NCBI RefSeq assembly: GCF_001565895.1 | Contig: NZ_LSNE01000015.1 | Span: 63,204-127,203, forward strand | DNA length: 64,000 nt | Source: Paraglaciecola hydrolytica | GTDB lineage: Bacteria > Pseudomonadota > Gammaproteobacteria > Enterobacterales > Alteromonadaceae | Direction of reading: 5' to 3' | Part shown: piece after piece, positions 53,424 through 62,717 of the stretch | Layout: each line of letters opens with the position of its first letter | Position numbering within the stretch: the first letter of the stretch is position 1 | Notes under the pieces: generated by a model | The model's database searches: none | What the model was told of the DNA's origin: nothing | What the model saw: the letters and a program-made list of their open reading frames with translations, nothing else | Program-made: the position numbers and the translations under genes

Positions 53424-54356
53424 ATGAATCGCGGTTTAGATGCATTAACAACTAACATTGCTAAGTTTTTAGCTACCAGCAGTGACGGTTATGGCATTTT
53501 TGATAGGAACGACAAATTAATTGGTTGTAATCAAGCTTTTGCTGAAATTTTCCAATATTCTCATGATGAAATAATTAATCAGTCTTTTGCTGACATAGCT
53601 CGAAAAAGTTTTTTAACCAAACAAGGCCTCAAGATTGACTCCGACAACATTGAGCTATGGATTGCACACGCACTAACTCGTCGACGCTCACAAGAATTCA
53701 GAGTATTTGAGATTGACTTAATCGATGGCCGTTGGTTTTTACTTTCAGAGCAAACTCTTGAAAATGGCGATATGCTGACCCAGGCACGCGACATTACTAA
53801 ACTAAAAATCAATGAACGTAATTTATCAGAACATTCAATCAAACTGCACAACCTCGCATTAACAGATGAATTAACTCAAATTGCTAACCGCCGTAGTTTT
53901 ATCGAATCAGTCAAAGCTGAAATCAGCCGCTGTCAGCGCCAACACGCTAACATGGCCTTTTTATTGATCGACATCGATTACTTTAAAAAAGTCAATGACA
54001 CCTACGGTCATTTTGCAGGTGATAAAGTACTGATTACTATGGCCAAACTGATTAAAACCATGTTGCGTGAATACGACATATTTGGCCGTTTAGGTGGCGA
54101 AGAATTTGGTATTTTTTTAGCTGAGACATCCTGTCAAACCGCTCAGGAAGTCGCAGAACGTATCCGCGAAAAAATCATGCAGACCACCATGGAAATTGAT
54201 GGGCAAAGCATTAATGTCACTCTGTCGATTGGTATCTCTATCGCCGCCCAGGAATGCAAATTTGAAACACTTTATAAAGAGGCCGACGTTGCTTTATACG
54301 AGGCCAAACACGCTGGGCGTAATAAAGTGGTTATGATAAATGGTTGTGCTAAATAA
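53424..54356 (+). CDS. PAS-GGDEF diguanylate cyclase
   Basis: 310 residues. A PAS domain (SSDGYGIFDRNDKLIGCNQAFAEIF, about 18-125) is followed by a short coiled linker and a GGDEF domain (LALTDELTQIANRRSF start; active-site RLGGEEFGIF near 225; FETLYKEADVALYEAKHAGRN). GGEEF is an active form, so it should make cyclic di-GMP from GTP. I see no RxxD inhibitory motif five residues before it. No membrane segment is found, so it is a soluble sensor. It is divergent from pxpABC and precedes a DUF1080 gene. Confidence 0.93.
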   Translation: MNRGLDALTTNIAKFLATSSDGYGIFDRNDKLIGCNQAFAEIFQYSHDEIINQSFADIARKSFLTKQGLKIDSDNIELWIAHALTRRRSQEFRVFEIDLIDGRWFLLSEQTLENGDMLTQARDITKLKINERNLSEHSIKLHNLALTDELTQIANRRSFIESVKAEISRCQRQHANMAFLLIDIDYFKKVNDTYGHFAGDKVLITMAKLIKTMLREYDIFGRLGGEEFGIFLAETSCQTAQEVAERIREKIMQTTMEIDGQSINVTLSIGISIAAQECKFETLYKEADVALYEAKHAGRNKVVMINGCAK

Positions 54357-54413
54357 TCGTCACATAATGCTGTTACACTAGCCTATCTAAATCCTCTTTA
54401 AATATTCATTACC

Positions 54414-55286
54414 ATGCAAGCATCTCGTTTTTTAGCGCTGCTATATTTTTTCAGCACCTTCAGTGGCGCCGCAGAATGGCAAAATTTATTAGATAAAAAT
54501 CTCAGCCAATGGGATACCTATTTAAGTTATAAACATACTGAAAACTACGACGGCAATATTCCTTTGGATGCACAAGGCAACGCCGTCAGCCCCATCGGCT
54601 TAAATACCGGTAATGATGTACATCAAGTATTTACGGTTATAGAAGAAGATCAACAGAATGTACTAAGAGTCAGTGGTGAGATCTATGGCGCGGTGACCAG
54701 CAAACAAAGCTATCGCAATTATCATCTCAAATTGCAATTTCGTTGGGGCGATTTGAAATGGCAACCACGGTTACACAAACTCAAAGACAGTGGCATTTTG
54801 TATCATGGCACTGGTGAACACGGGCAAGAATATTTTCGCTCTTGGATGCTATCCCAAGAATTTCAAATAATGGAAGGGCATATAGGGGATTATTGGTCAC
54901 AAGCCACCTCTGCCATCGATATTCGTGCTTATCAGCCAGAGTATGTGATGAATGCCGTGGCCGATGAAAGTCAAGACTATTTAAAAGTAGGTAAAGGTGA
55001 GGCTCTGCTTGGTTTTGTATTACGCAAAGAAAATCACGAAAAACCTGCAGGACAGTGGAATAGCTTAGAACTGATTTGTTTTGAAGGCCAAAGTTTGCAT
55101 ATAGTGAATGGCCATGTAGTAATGGTTCTACGTAATTCGCGCTATTTAAAAGACGGCGTCAGTACGCCCCTTGTTGAAGGAAAAATCCAGTTACAAAGCG
55201 AAGCTGCAGAAATTTTTTATAAAGATATTACGATTAAAAAGCTAAGTACTCTACCTACCACTTATGAACGTCTTTTTATTGATTAA
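54414..55286 (+). CDS. Secreted DUF1080 (3-keto-disaccharide hydrolase-like) protein
   Basis: 290 residues. Signal peptide (about 19 residues, SGAAEW cleavage) and a concanavalin-like beta sandwich with WQNLLDKNLSQWDTYLSYK, SYRNYHLKLQFRWG, DSGILYHG, EFQIMEGHIGDYWS, GQWNSLELICFEGQSLHIVNG and KIQLQSEAAEIFYKDITIKKL. Family members hydrolyse 3-keto-glucosides or bind glycans. It probably lies in the periplasm. Its stop overlaps that of the convergent LysR gene by four bases. The window also has a ThuA-like gene; these families often occur together, though here they are 50 kb apart. Confidence 0.87.
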   Translation: MQASRFLALLYFFSTFSGAAEWQNLLDKNLSQWDTYLSYKHTENYDGNIPLDAQGNAVSPIGLNTGNDVHQVFTVIEEDQQNVLRVSGEIYGAVTSKQSYRNYHLKLQFRWGDLKWQPRLHKLKDSGILYHGTGEHGQEYFRSWMLSQEFQIMEGHIGDYWSQATSAIDIRAYQPEYVMNAVADESQDYLKVGKGEALLGFVLRKENHEKPAGQWNSLELICFEGQSLHIVNGHVVMVLRNSRYLKDGVSTPLVEGKIQLQSEAAEIFYKDITIKKLSTLPTTYERLFID

Positions 55287-56176
55287 ACAAACCACATTTG
55301 TTGTTTAAGCTCCTGGCTAAACCATTCTAATGCTTTACCTGCCCGTCCTTTTTCGACAGCAAAATACACGGGAATGGGTGGCCTTGGGATCGCACAACCT
55401 TTAATAATTAACTCTCCCGTTTCAAGTTCTTTTTTAATCAAATGCAAGGGCAAAAAACCCACACCAATACCTTGGATTTGAGCTTGAATTTTACTTGGCA
55501 TATTACTCACTCTAATCACTTGTTTACTGTCGAATAAACCAGACGAACGCCCTGGCAAAGTGCGGGAACTGTCAGCCACCACTAGGGTAGGAAACTGCTT
55601 GATATGCTGAGTTTCAATCAGCCCCACAAAATCGGCTAAGGGGTGGTGTCTGGCAACCGCAAACACAAATTCAAGTTCCCCCAAAGCATGTACATTAAAC
55701 TGGCCTTTGGGTAACTCGCCCGTTACTCCAATGGCGATATCGGCTCGTTTGGTATACAAGGCATCCCAACCGCCGCCGAGCACTTCTTCGATAATGGTAA
55801 TCTCGACCTGTTTATTCAAACCACAAAAACGCCCAAGGATCTCAAACAACTGGGCGTCAGGGATGATGGTATCTTTGGCAATGGTGAGCTTAGCTTCCCA
55901 GCCTGATTCCAGTTGATGGACTTTTTCTTCAAGTCGGGCGCTAGACTGTAAGAGCTGAATGCCTTCATCTAATACTAAACGTCCGGCGGGTGTCAGCACA
56001 GCGCGTTTGTTACTGCGATCAAACAATACCACTCCCAGGTCACTTTCGAGTTTTTGCATGGTATAGGTAATCGCTGAAGGTACTTTAAACAGAGCTTGCG
56101 CAGCGGCAGAAAAACTCCCTTTATTATCAATAGCTTCGAGTACTCGGATGGCATCAAGGGTGATAGCGTTGCGCAT
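55283..56176 (-). CDS. LysR family transcriptional regulator
   Basis: 297 residues from the ATG at 56176. The N-terminal winged helix reads TLDAIRVLEAIDNKGSFSAAAQAL and SAITYTMQKLESDLGVVLFDRSNKRAVLTPAG, and the rest is the effector-binding domain in two lobes. It is on the same strand as and downstream of the pirin and DoxX genes. Such regulators often control the neighbouring DoxX/pirin genes in response to quinones or electrophiles. An inverted repeat of the LysR type (GTTCAA-N5-TTGAAC) lies upstream of the doxX gene at 57557. Confidence 0.9.
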   Translation of the reverse strand: MRNAITLDAIRVLEAIDNKGSFSAAAQALFKVPSAITYTMQKLESDLGVVLFDRSNKRAVLTPAGRLVLDEGIQLLQSSARLEEKVHQLESGWEAKLTIAKDTIIPDAQLFEILGRFCGLNKQVEITIIEEVLGGGWDALYTKRADIAIGVTGELPKGQFNVHALGELEFVFAVARHHPLADFVGLIETQHIKQFPTLVVADSSRTLPGRSSGLFDSKQVIRVSNMPSKIQAQIQGIGVGFLPLHLIKKELETGELIIKGCAIPRPPIPVYFAVEKGRAGKALEWFSQELKQQMWFV

Positions 56177-56259
56177 TTTTTCTAATCCATGACAATAAAA
56201 CAAAGGCCTAAGTAGAGATCTATCGTCCGCTACTTAGGCTACATTACTCCTCATTATTA

Positions 56260-56955
56260 TTATGGCAAATCAAATACTAATGCGACAACAGCGTCATCGC
56301 CTTGATTAACCAAACTCAGTTGCTTAACTTGACTGATTTTAGCTCCATCACCAGCAACAAGCGTTTGACCGTCAAGTTGCAAAACGCCTGTTACTACATG
56401 CACATAAGCCTTGCGCTGTGCTGCAATAGTGACTCTCTCCTCAGTATTGCTCGCCAAATATAACTGACTCACCGATGCCTGTTGGCGAATTTTCAGCGTG
56501 CCGTCGATACCAGTTGGCGTAATTACCGGCGTTAAGCCCTGAGCCTGACCAAAGCTTTTTTGCTGATAGCCAGGCTCCCCCCCTGTTTCATTAGGCTCTA
56601 TCCAAATTTGCAAAAACTTCAAGCTATCGGTTTTTGAGCCATTGTATTCACTATGGGTCACACCTCGACCTGCTGACATCAATTGAAATTCACCGACAGG
56701 CAAACGCTGTATGTTGCCCATACTGTCTTTGTGTTCAATCACACCTTCGGTAACAAAAGTAATGATTTCCATGTCGCGGTGACCATGAGTACCAAAGCCC
56801 GCAGCAGGTACAACCGTGTCATCGTTGATCACTCTTAAGGCCGAGTGTCCCATATGTTTTTCATCATAATACGAACCAAAGGAGAAAGTGTGACGGCTAT
56901 CCAACCAACCAAAATTGGCTTTGCCTCTGTCATTTGCGTGTCTAATTTCAATCAT
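56260..56955 (-). CDS. Pirin family protein
   Basis: 231 residues. A bicupin fold with the N-terminal motif HTFSFGSYYDEKHMGHSALRVINDD, the metal-binding His in GFGTHGHRDMEIITFV and VIEHKDSMGN, and LMSAGRGVTHSEYNGS. It binds iron and in some bacteria has quercetin dioxygenase activity. The C-terminal half is a degenerate second cupin domain. It follows doxX with 25 bases between genes and precedes the LysR gene, so the three may be one transcript. Confidence 0.93.
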   Translation of the reverse strand: MIEIRHANDRGKANFGWLDSRHTFSFGSYYDEKHMGHSALRVINDDTVVPAAGFGTHGHRDMEIITFVTEGVIEHKDSMGNIQRLPVGEFQLMSAGRGVTHSEYNGSKTDSLKFLQIWIEPNETGGEPGYQQKSFGQAQGLTPVITPTGIDGTLKIRQQASVSQLYLASNTEERVTIAAQRKAYVHVVTGVLQLDGQTLVAGDGAKISQVKQLSLVNQGDDAVVALVFDLP

Positions 56956-56980
56956 TTTTATACTCCTTCCAGCTTAACTA

Positions 56981-57427
56981 TTAGGCTAATTTTTTGGCAA
57001 TGACAGTATCTAAAGCCACTTTACCTGAGCCAGAAAATACCAGTGAAACCGCGGCTGCCAATAAAGCTAAGCCAAACTCATAACCATTGTTAGACATAAA
57101 TAAGCCATTTTGGAAATGCACACTGAATATCGCTACAACCATAGTCACGGCCAAAACTAATGCCGCAGGGCGAGTGACTAAGCCCAATAAAATCAATAAA
57201 CCGCCAAAAAATTCGCCACTACCGGCCAACAATGCCATCAAATACCCAGGCTCTAATCCGATAGACGCCATCCACTGACCTGTACCTTCTAAGCCATAAC
57301 CACCAAAAGCACCAAATAGTTTTTGGGCGCCATGGGCAATAAATGTGATGCCGATGGGTATACGCAAGGCTAAGGGTGCAAAACCTGCGTTTGAGCTAAA
57401 GAGTGTCGCTAATGTTTGTTTGTTCAT
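56981..57427 (-). CDS. DoxX family membrane protein
   Basis: 148 residues with four membrane segments. Conserved parts: ALRIPIGITFIAHGAQKLFGAFGGYGLEGTG, GYLMALLAGSGEFFGGLLILLGLVTRPAALVLAVTM and a C-terminal glycine-rich segment. The DoxX family takes part in quinone-linked redox or detoxification at the inner membrane; its reaction is not defined. First in the doxX-pirin-LysR set. AGGA precedes the ATG. The promoter region contains the palindrome at 57557-57573. Confidence 0.92.
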   Translation of the reverse strand: MNKQTLATLFSSNAGFAPLALRIPIGITFIAHGAQKLFGAFGGYGLEGTGQWMASIGLEPGYLMALLAGSGEFFGGLLILLGLVTRPAALVLAVTMVVAIFSVHFQNGLFMSNNGYEFGLALLAAAVSLVFSGSGKVALDTVIAKKLA

Positions 57428-57556
57428 GGTGTAATCCTCTTCATTAAGTTAAATTTTTTAACGCTTCGTTTAGTGTTTACTACGCAGCTGTTTTGCTGTT
57501 GAAATAACTATAGAGGCAATCACTAAAAGAAAAAATCGAAACATTTTGCATTGTTA

Positions 57557-57573
57557 GTTCAATTTTTTTGAAC
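57557..57573. promoter_or_regulatory. Candidate LysR-type operator upstream of doxX
   Basis: GTTCAA and TTGAAC are perfect inverted halves separated by five T residues. It lies about 130 bases upstream of the doxX ATG. This fits the LysR T-N11-A kind of box, and a LysR gene belongs to the same gene set. The assignment is inferred. Confidence 0.4.
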
Positions 57574-57704
57574 AAAAAAATATAGATAAAACAAAGATGA
57601 ATACCAAATTGACTTCAATGCGATGTCAGCGTTATAACAACTGGCAACTTATTGACTTTTAACTTGTCGATATAAAACTTAATTTAGGCATTGTGTATTT
57701 AACC

Positions 57705-58040
57705 ATGACTCGTACCACTAAAGCTGTTCTGTTGTCTGCCCTGGCCTTTCCGGGTTGCGGCCATCTATGGTTAAAAAGCAAATTCATGGCTGGCCTGTTA
57801 ATTGCGGTTTCTATGGCGTGTTTATATTTTTTGCTGGCCAGCGCCGTAGATATTGCCAATGATATTAGCGCTAAGATTTTGAGTGGAGCCATTCCGCTGG
57901 ATATAGGCAAAATAAGTGCGGCGGTATCCGCAGAATTGGCCGGCACTAATAGCCAGCAACTTACCATGACAACTTGGGTGTTAGTGGTTTGCTGGTTAGT
58001 CGGGATAGTAGATAGCTACCGGATTGCTAAAAAAACCTGA
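57705..58040 (+). CDS. Small membrane protein of unknown function
   Basis: 111 residues (ATG at 57705; a GTG at 57693 is also possible). Three hydrophobic segments (about 8-22, 27-48 and 85-106). The opening AVLLSALAFPGCGHLWLKSK resembles small proteins with a TM2-like domain. The spacing and basic ends suggest inner membrane location. There is no clear ribosome binding site. It lies between divergent doxX and a GGDEF gene; neighbours give no hint of function. Confidence 0.6.
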   Translation: MTRTTKAVLLSALAFPGCGHLWLKSKFMAGLLIAVSMACLYFLLASAVDIANDISAKILSGAIPLDIGKISAAVSAELAGTNSQQLTMTTWVLVVCWLVGIVDSYRIAKKT

Positions 58041-58239
58041 GCGCCTCAATTTTACTTAATCGCATAGGCCCCCCTTGCAGCCTTACCAACACTCACATGC
58101 TCCCTATCTCACCGTAAGTTAACAAAACCCTAAAAGTCCATAAATCAGCCGATATGAACACTAGGCACGCTAATTGCTGAGTATGCAAATACACCGTTAT
58201 TTGTTTAGTTATTCGACAATTTTTTGGCAGGAGAATATT

Positions 58240-59130
58240 TTGGAGCAACTCAACCCGATTTATGATGAAGGGATCAGTGATAACTTCTTCAATCTGGAAC
58301 AATTCAATCAAGGAATGAGTCATACCGAAATCAATCAATTGATGCACAAATTGTTGAGCACCATTGATTTACCGCGCCTAACCGATATCTTTTTTCAACA
58401 ATTGACCACTCGTTTGCAACTCAAAAGCCTCAAGTTACAATTTGACGATCAAGCCCTTGTATTGGGTGAGTGGCATGAACAGATCAAACTTAAAACCCTA
58501 AGCTGTGTGCGTAATGGGCAAGTTGTAGCCAGCCTGCACTATGGTTTTAGCCGTACTTTGTCAGCCAAAGACTGGCAGATATTGCAACAAATGCATTTGT
58601 ATTTTGCCAACCCGCTGAAAAACGCGCTAGAACACCATCAAATTAAACAGTTTGCTATGCGAGATTATCTGACCTCTTTAGGTAACAGAGCGAGCTACAC
58701 CGAGTCAGTCAGCCGTTTACTCAGTCATGCCCAAAGACACTCCAGCCCCTTTGGTTTGTTGGTATTGGACCTAGATAATTTTAAACAAGTTAATGATAAA
58801 TGTGGTCACCATGAGGGCGACAAAGTACTGATCGCTTTTACCCAAACTCTTACTCACTGCATGCGCGAGTCAGATTTTGCTTTTCGTTTTGGTGGCGATG
58901 AATTTTGCTGTTTGTTGCCTGACACCAGCACCGACACCATTATTCAAATCGCCCAAAGGATTTCCTCTGTGGTAGCCGCAGATCCGCTATTAAAACAACA
59001 TCAGGTCACTTGCAGCATAGGTACTACGTTGTCGAAATTACATGATTCATCGCTCAGTTTATTTTACCGTGCCGATACGGCCTTGTATCAAGCTAAAAAA
59101 AATGGCCGTAACTGCATTTATACCGGATAA
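58240..59130 (+). CDS. GGDEF domain protein (diguanylate cyclase)
   Basis: About 296 residues. The N-terminal 140 residues have no recognisable sensor and no membrane segment. A GGDEF domain follows with MRDYLTSLGNRASYTESV, LDLDNFKQVNDKCGHHEGDKV, the active site FRFGGDEFCCLLP and LFYRADTALYQAKKNGRN. I prefer the TTG at 58240 as start because CAGGAGA lies directly before it; ATG at 58183 has no ribosome binding site and would add 19 residues. With the PAS-GGDEF at 53.4 kb it is one of two cyclic di-GMP makers in 6 kb. Confidence 0.88.
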   Translation: MEQLNPIYDEGISDNFFNLEQFNQGMSHTEINQLMHKLLSTIDLPRLTDIFFQQLTTRLQLKSLKLQFDDQALVLGEWHEQIKLKTLSCVRNGQVVASLHYGFSRTLSAKDWQILQQMHLYFANPLKNALEHHQIKQFAMRDYLTSLGNRASYTESVSRLLSHAQRHSSPFGLLVLDLDNFKQVNDKCGHHEGDKVLIAFTQTLTHCMRESDFAFRFGGDEFCCLLPDTSTDTIIQIAQRISSVVAADPLLKQHQVTCSIGTTLSKLHDSSLSLFYRADTALYQAKKNGRNCIYTG

Positions 59131-59316
59131 GCCTTTAACACTCTCAGGTGACTACATTCTGTCGTTGACAGGCCATAGTCTTCTTGCCTTTGCGGTGCAT
59201 TTTTGCCTTTTCTATCGCCACCCGGCAAGCTCTTGCCTATGTGAGTTTGTGTTTGCCTTGAGTGTTTGTTAATTTATTGTAAAGATATTTCATAATAATA
59301 AAAAACAGGAAAACTT

Positions 59317-59772
59317 ATGCCAAACACCAAACAGACTACGACTGAACAAACACCACAAATCGCCGGTTGGTTTAAACCCGTAGCAATTGTACTGCTGATC
59401 TGGAATTTACTCGGCTTGCTGGCTTTTATTCAGCATCTTATGCTAACGCCAGAACACATTGCGGCACTGCCTGTGGCAGAACAAGCGCTTTATCAAAATA
59501 ATCCACTGTGGATAACGATTGCCTTTGCCTGTGCGGTATTTGGTGGTGTATTGGGTTGTCTTGCGCTGGTGTTAAAAAAAGCGTGGGCAATCCCTTTGTT
59601 GTGGCTTTCTTTGTTGGGGGTACTAGCACAAAACTTTCACTCATTCTTTATGAGTGAAGTCTTGGAGGTTTATGGTGTAACCGCCCTCATCATGCCAACA
59701 CTGGTGATCTTAATTTCGATTTATTTATGTTACCTAAGCCATAGCGCTGTTAAGCGACAGTGGTTGAATTAA
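59317..59772 (+). CDS. Four-helix inner-membrane protein
   Basis: 151 residues with four membrane helices at about 20-40, 67-88, 92-110 and 124-145. The opening WFKPVAIVLLIWNLLGLLAFI and the stretch MTPEHIAALP-like loop (LTPEHIAALPVAEQALYQNNP) resemble small proteins often annotated as DUF or sugar-transporter-associated membrane proteins, but I cannot name a family. Its last 39 bases overlap the convergent gluconokinase gene. AGGA lies about nine bases before the ATG. Confidence 0.72.
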   Translation: MPNTKQTTTEQTPQIAGWFKPVAIVLLIWNLLGLLAFIQHLMLTPEHIAALPVAEQALYQNNPLWITIAFACAVFGGVLGCLALVLKKAWAIPLLWLSLLGVLAQNFHSFFMSEVLEVYGVTALIMPTLVILISIYLCYLSHSAVKRQWLN

Positions 59773-60288
59773 TCGGATCACTGCATGTACCCGCTCAACG
59801 ATATGTTGCAGATCTATGCCTATATCCAGTGTCACTACATCAGGCTCGGCATCCGGTAACTCTAAAGCACTGTACTGACTTGCCAACAAGGAGGTTGGCA
59901 TAAAGTGATCTTTACGCTTTTGCATACGGCGCAAAATTACCTCTTGCTCCCCATACAAATGCACATACAAGGTATCAAAACCCAACTCTCGAAATCGCTG
60001 GCGATGTTTACGTCGCAAGCCCGAATAGGCCATTACAGTATTTTGCTGGGGGCTGGCACTGATGATATCCATTAAACGCTGCAACCAAGGTTCACGCATG
60101 GCATCGGTCAACGGTTTGCCCGCCGCCATATGTTTTTTGGCGGCTGCTGAATGATGATCATCGGCTTCGATAAATTGAAAACCTAGATCTTTGGCTATGG
60201 TTGATCCAACTGACGATTTACCACAGCCACTGACTCCCATGACGATGATAAGTTTTAACTTACTGCTAGGTTTTTGCTGAGTTTCCAT
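59734..60288 (-). CDS. gntK: Gluconokinase
   Basis: 184 residues from the ATG at 60288 (a GTG at 60300 is possible). The P-loop VMGVSGCGKSSVGS, ADDHHSAAAKKHMAAGKPLTDAMREPWL and RRKHRQRFR match GntK. It phosphorylates gluconate to 6-phosphogluconate in the cytoplasm. It directly follows a GH94 phosphorylase gene by 17 bases, the arrangement expected if that enzyme releases gluconate. Product goes to gnd at 35.2 kb or the Entner-Doudoroff pathway. Confidence 0.94.
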   Translation of the reverse strand: METQQKPSSKLKLIIVMGVSGCGKSSVGSTIAKDLGFQFIEADDHHSAAAKKHMAAGKPLTDAMREPWLQRLMDIISASPQQNTVMAYSGLRRKHRQRFRELGFDTLYVHLYGEQEVILRRMQKRKDHFMPTSLLASQYSALELPDAEPDVVTLDIGIDLQHIVERVHAVIRLIQPLSLNSAMA

Positions 60289-60305
60289 CTCACTTTCCAC
60301 TCTAA

Positions 60306-62717
60306 TTATTGTAATCCTATAGGCAAATTCACAGTTACCTGATAGTGATTACCTGCTGAAAAATCGCTAATACACTGCGCCTCGACGGGAGAATTATCAA
60401 CAAAAACTTGCTGTTCAGTGATACCAACCATACGTTGATACTCAATAGTGAACAACGCGCCCCTAAAACGACGTTGGATAGTCGCCGTATTCCAGTGGCT
60501 AGGCAATTGGGGCTTGATGATTAACCCCTTTTTGCTGCCTCGCACCCCAAATAACTGTTCAAGCAAAATACGATAATACCAAGCCACAGTGCCGGTATTA
60601 AATAGTTGGCTCGACTTACCCGCTTCATCGGGAAACTGATAATACGCCCCACGATAGTAGTTAGGGATAAACAAAGGCAATTGCCCTCTTTGCAGCATAT
60701 CCTGTTGTTTTGGCAGCATTTTAAGCAACTGCTCAAAGGCTAAATCCGCCTGGCCTATGTGATACAAACTATAAATATAAAAGGCACTAGCATGGTTATA
60801 AACTGAGCCATTTTCTGCCGTACCAGGGAATTTTTGAGTTACTCGACCAATGTCTTCGACCATAGCGGTATAACCCGGTGCCAGCATCATCACGCCATAA
60901 GGGGTATGCAATTGCTGCTCAATCGCCGTTAACATAAGGCCGGTTTGACGTGCATCTGCCGCACCACTAAGCCAGGCCCAGCTTTGAGGATTTAAAAATA
61001 TCTTGCCCTCTTTATCCGCTTGGGTTGCAAATACTCGGCCTGCATCGGTAATCCCTCTGGCAAACCATGAGTCTGCCCAGCAGTGTTGATTCACCGCTTG
61101 ATTCATTAACTCTGCTTGCTGGTTAAAAAAGACCATTTCAGGCTTAGTAGTGCCCAGATGCTCTTGTAATATTTGGGTCCACAATTTTAAGGCATAAGCG
61201 CTGGCCAAACTTAACCACACCGAAACCCCTTTGCCTTGATAACCCACCATATTCATCGGGTCACACCAATCGCCCTGATTGATATAACTGAGGCCACGTT
61301 CGTCACGACTTTTATCTAACCAATGCATGGCCAAACTAATGTGCTCACTGACACTTAACAACTGCTCAGAATCACTAAAGGGCAGTAAACTGTCGAGCAA
61401 CGCATAATCACCTGTCTCATCTAAATAGGCTTGCAGACAAATTGGTAACCACACACAGTGGTCCGTATGGGGCACCTGATTGATGTACTTAAGCTCAGCC
61501 CCAGCCGTTAATAAAATCCCATCAGGCATTTCACCGGTGGATTTTTGCTGACTCAATGCACGTACAAACGCATCACGAGTCGTCGTTGGTTTGATGTAAC
61601 TCATGCCCATATTATCTTGTAAATAATTGCGGGTTTGAGGGTCAGTGGTTAAACGGTTTACATCACCGTGATAATAGAGCTGGCGTGCCATCCAGTGATT
61701 TACATAGGCATCAAATTCCGGCTCAGGGGTACTGACTTGCAGTACGCCTTCCCCTTGTGCCAGATAAGCCTGATATTGCTCTCCTAATTGCGCAAAGGTT
61801 TGCTCGGCATTGTTTAAAAACTGCTTTTTATACTTAGAAATTTGCTCACTGTTTTTGGCTGGGCCAAATATAAAGTGTAATTTTTCAGACTGGCCTTGGT
61901 TTAGCTTCAACTTAAATTGCATCACCGCAGTGGGAGTGCAGTAGTTAGCCTGACCATTAGCTAAAGTGGTATTTTGAATGGCCGAAGGATTGTGTAAACC
62001 ACCCTCGCCTTCAAATTCATGCTGGCGGGTTTCCCAGCTATCAGCACTGCGCTCACAAGCCAAAAAGGTTAACTCGTGCAAACTTTGATTTTTAAAATAA
62101 TCGGCGACTTTTTGATAAGGCTCAATACTACGGCACACCACCGCGTTAAGCTCACTATTATACTGCCCTGACTGATTCATCCACGAGCGATAACCAATAG
62201 GAAAATACGGATACACACTAATATCTCGTGCATTATCGCTGAGGTTTTCCACGCTAAATTGCCAACATTCAATAGCCGTTTCAGTAGGTAGACGTAAACA
62301 CAAAGTCACTCTTAATTGTTGGCATTCCACCAACCAAGAGATTTGATGAGCCTCATTGATAAATTCAAAACGCGCTAGAGGTGCACGTACCGGCTCATAA
62401 GGCGCGGAAAAAAGCTCACCCGTAGCATTATCTTTAATATAGAAAAAACGACCAGGATGATTGGCATAATAAGGTTGCTCGGGCTGCATAAAGGTTTTCG
62501 CTTCAAGTGCTGGCCCAGAAACATATTTGCCCGCATCAGGCTGCATAAACTGGGCGATGGCATAACCACGGCAGTTAGCCTGGATCAGCATTTGTTGATT
62601 CCACAAAAAGCCGCCCGCATTGGGCAGACTAGTTGGGCTTTTCAGCACATATTTAGCACCTTGTGATTGGCAATCCAAAATCATATTTGTCACCGCCTTA
62701 TTAACCACCTTAACCAT
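60306..62717 (-). CDS. GH94 phosphorylase, probably cellobionate phosphorylase
   Basis: 803 residues, no signal peptide, so cytoplasmic. An N-terminal beta-sandwich domain (GGFLWNQQML, GRFFYIKDNATGELFS) is followed by the alpha/alpha barrel with DNMGMSYIKPTTTRDAFVRAL, the catalytic-acid segment YINQGDWCDPMNMVGYQGKG near residue 485, and TQKFPGTAENGSVYNHASAF. This is GH94. The active-site GDWCDPMN differs from GDWND of cellobiose phosphorylase. The size and gluconokinase neighbour fit cellobionic acid phosphorylase, which yields glucose-1-phosphate and gluconate. Substrate is inferred by context. Start overlaps the symporter stop by eight bases, so they are co-translated. Confidence 0.82.
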   Translation of the reverse strand: MVKVVNKAVTNMILDCQSQGAKYVLKSPTSLPNAGGFLWNQQMLIQANCRGYAIAQFMQPDAGKYVSGPALEAKTFMQPEQPYYANHPGRFFYIKDNATGELFSAPYEPVRAPLARFEFINEAHQISWLVECQQLRVTLCLRLPTETAIECWQFSVENLSDNARDISVYPYFPIGYRSWMNQSGQYNSELNAVVCRSIEPYQKVADYFKNQSLHELTFLACERSADSWETRQHEFEGEGGLHNPSAIQNTTLANGQANYCTPTAVMQFKLKLNQGQSEKLHFIFGPAKNSEQISKYKKQFLNNAEQTFAQLGEQYQAYLAQGEGVLQVSTPEPEFDAYVNHWMARQLYYHGDVNRLTTDPQTRNYLQDNMGMSYIKPTTTRDAFVRALSQQKSTGEMPDGILLTAGAELKYINQVPHTDHCVWLPICLQAYLDETGDYALLDSLLPFSDSEQLLSVSEHISLAMHWLDKSRDERGLSYINQGDWCDPMNMVGYQGKGVSVWLSLASAYALKLWTQILQEHLGTTKPEMVFFNQQAELMNQAVNQHCWADSWFARGITDAGRVFATQADKEGKIFLNPQSWAWLSGAADARQTGLMLTAIEQQLHTPYGVMMLAPGYTAMVEDIGRVTQKFPGTAENGSVYNHASAFYIYSLYHIGQADLAFEQLLKMLPKQQDMLQRGQLPLFIPNYYRGAYYQFPDEAGKSSQLFNTGTVAWYYRILLEQLFGVRGSKKGLIIKPQLPSHWNTATIQRRFRGALFTIEYQRMVGITEQQVFVDNSPVEAQCISDFSAGNHYQVTVNLPIGLQ

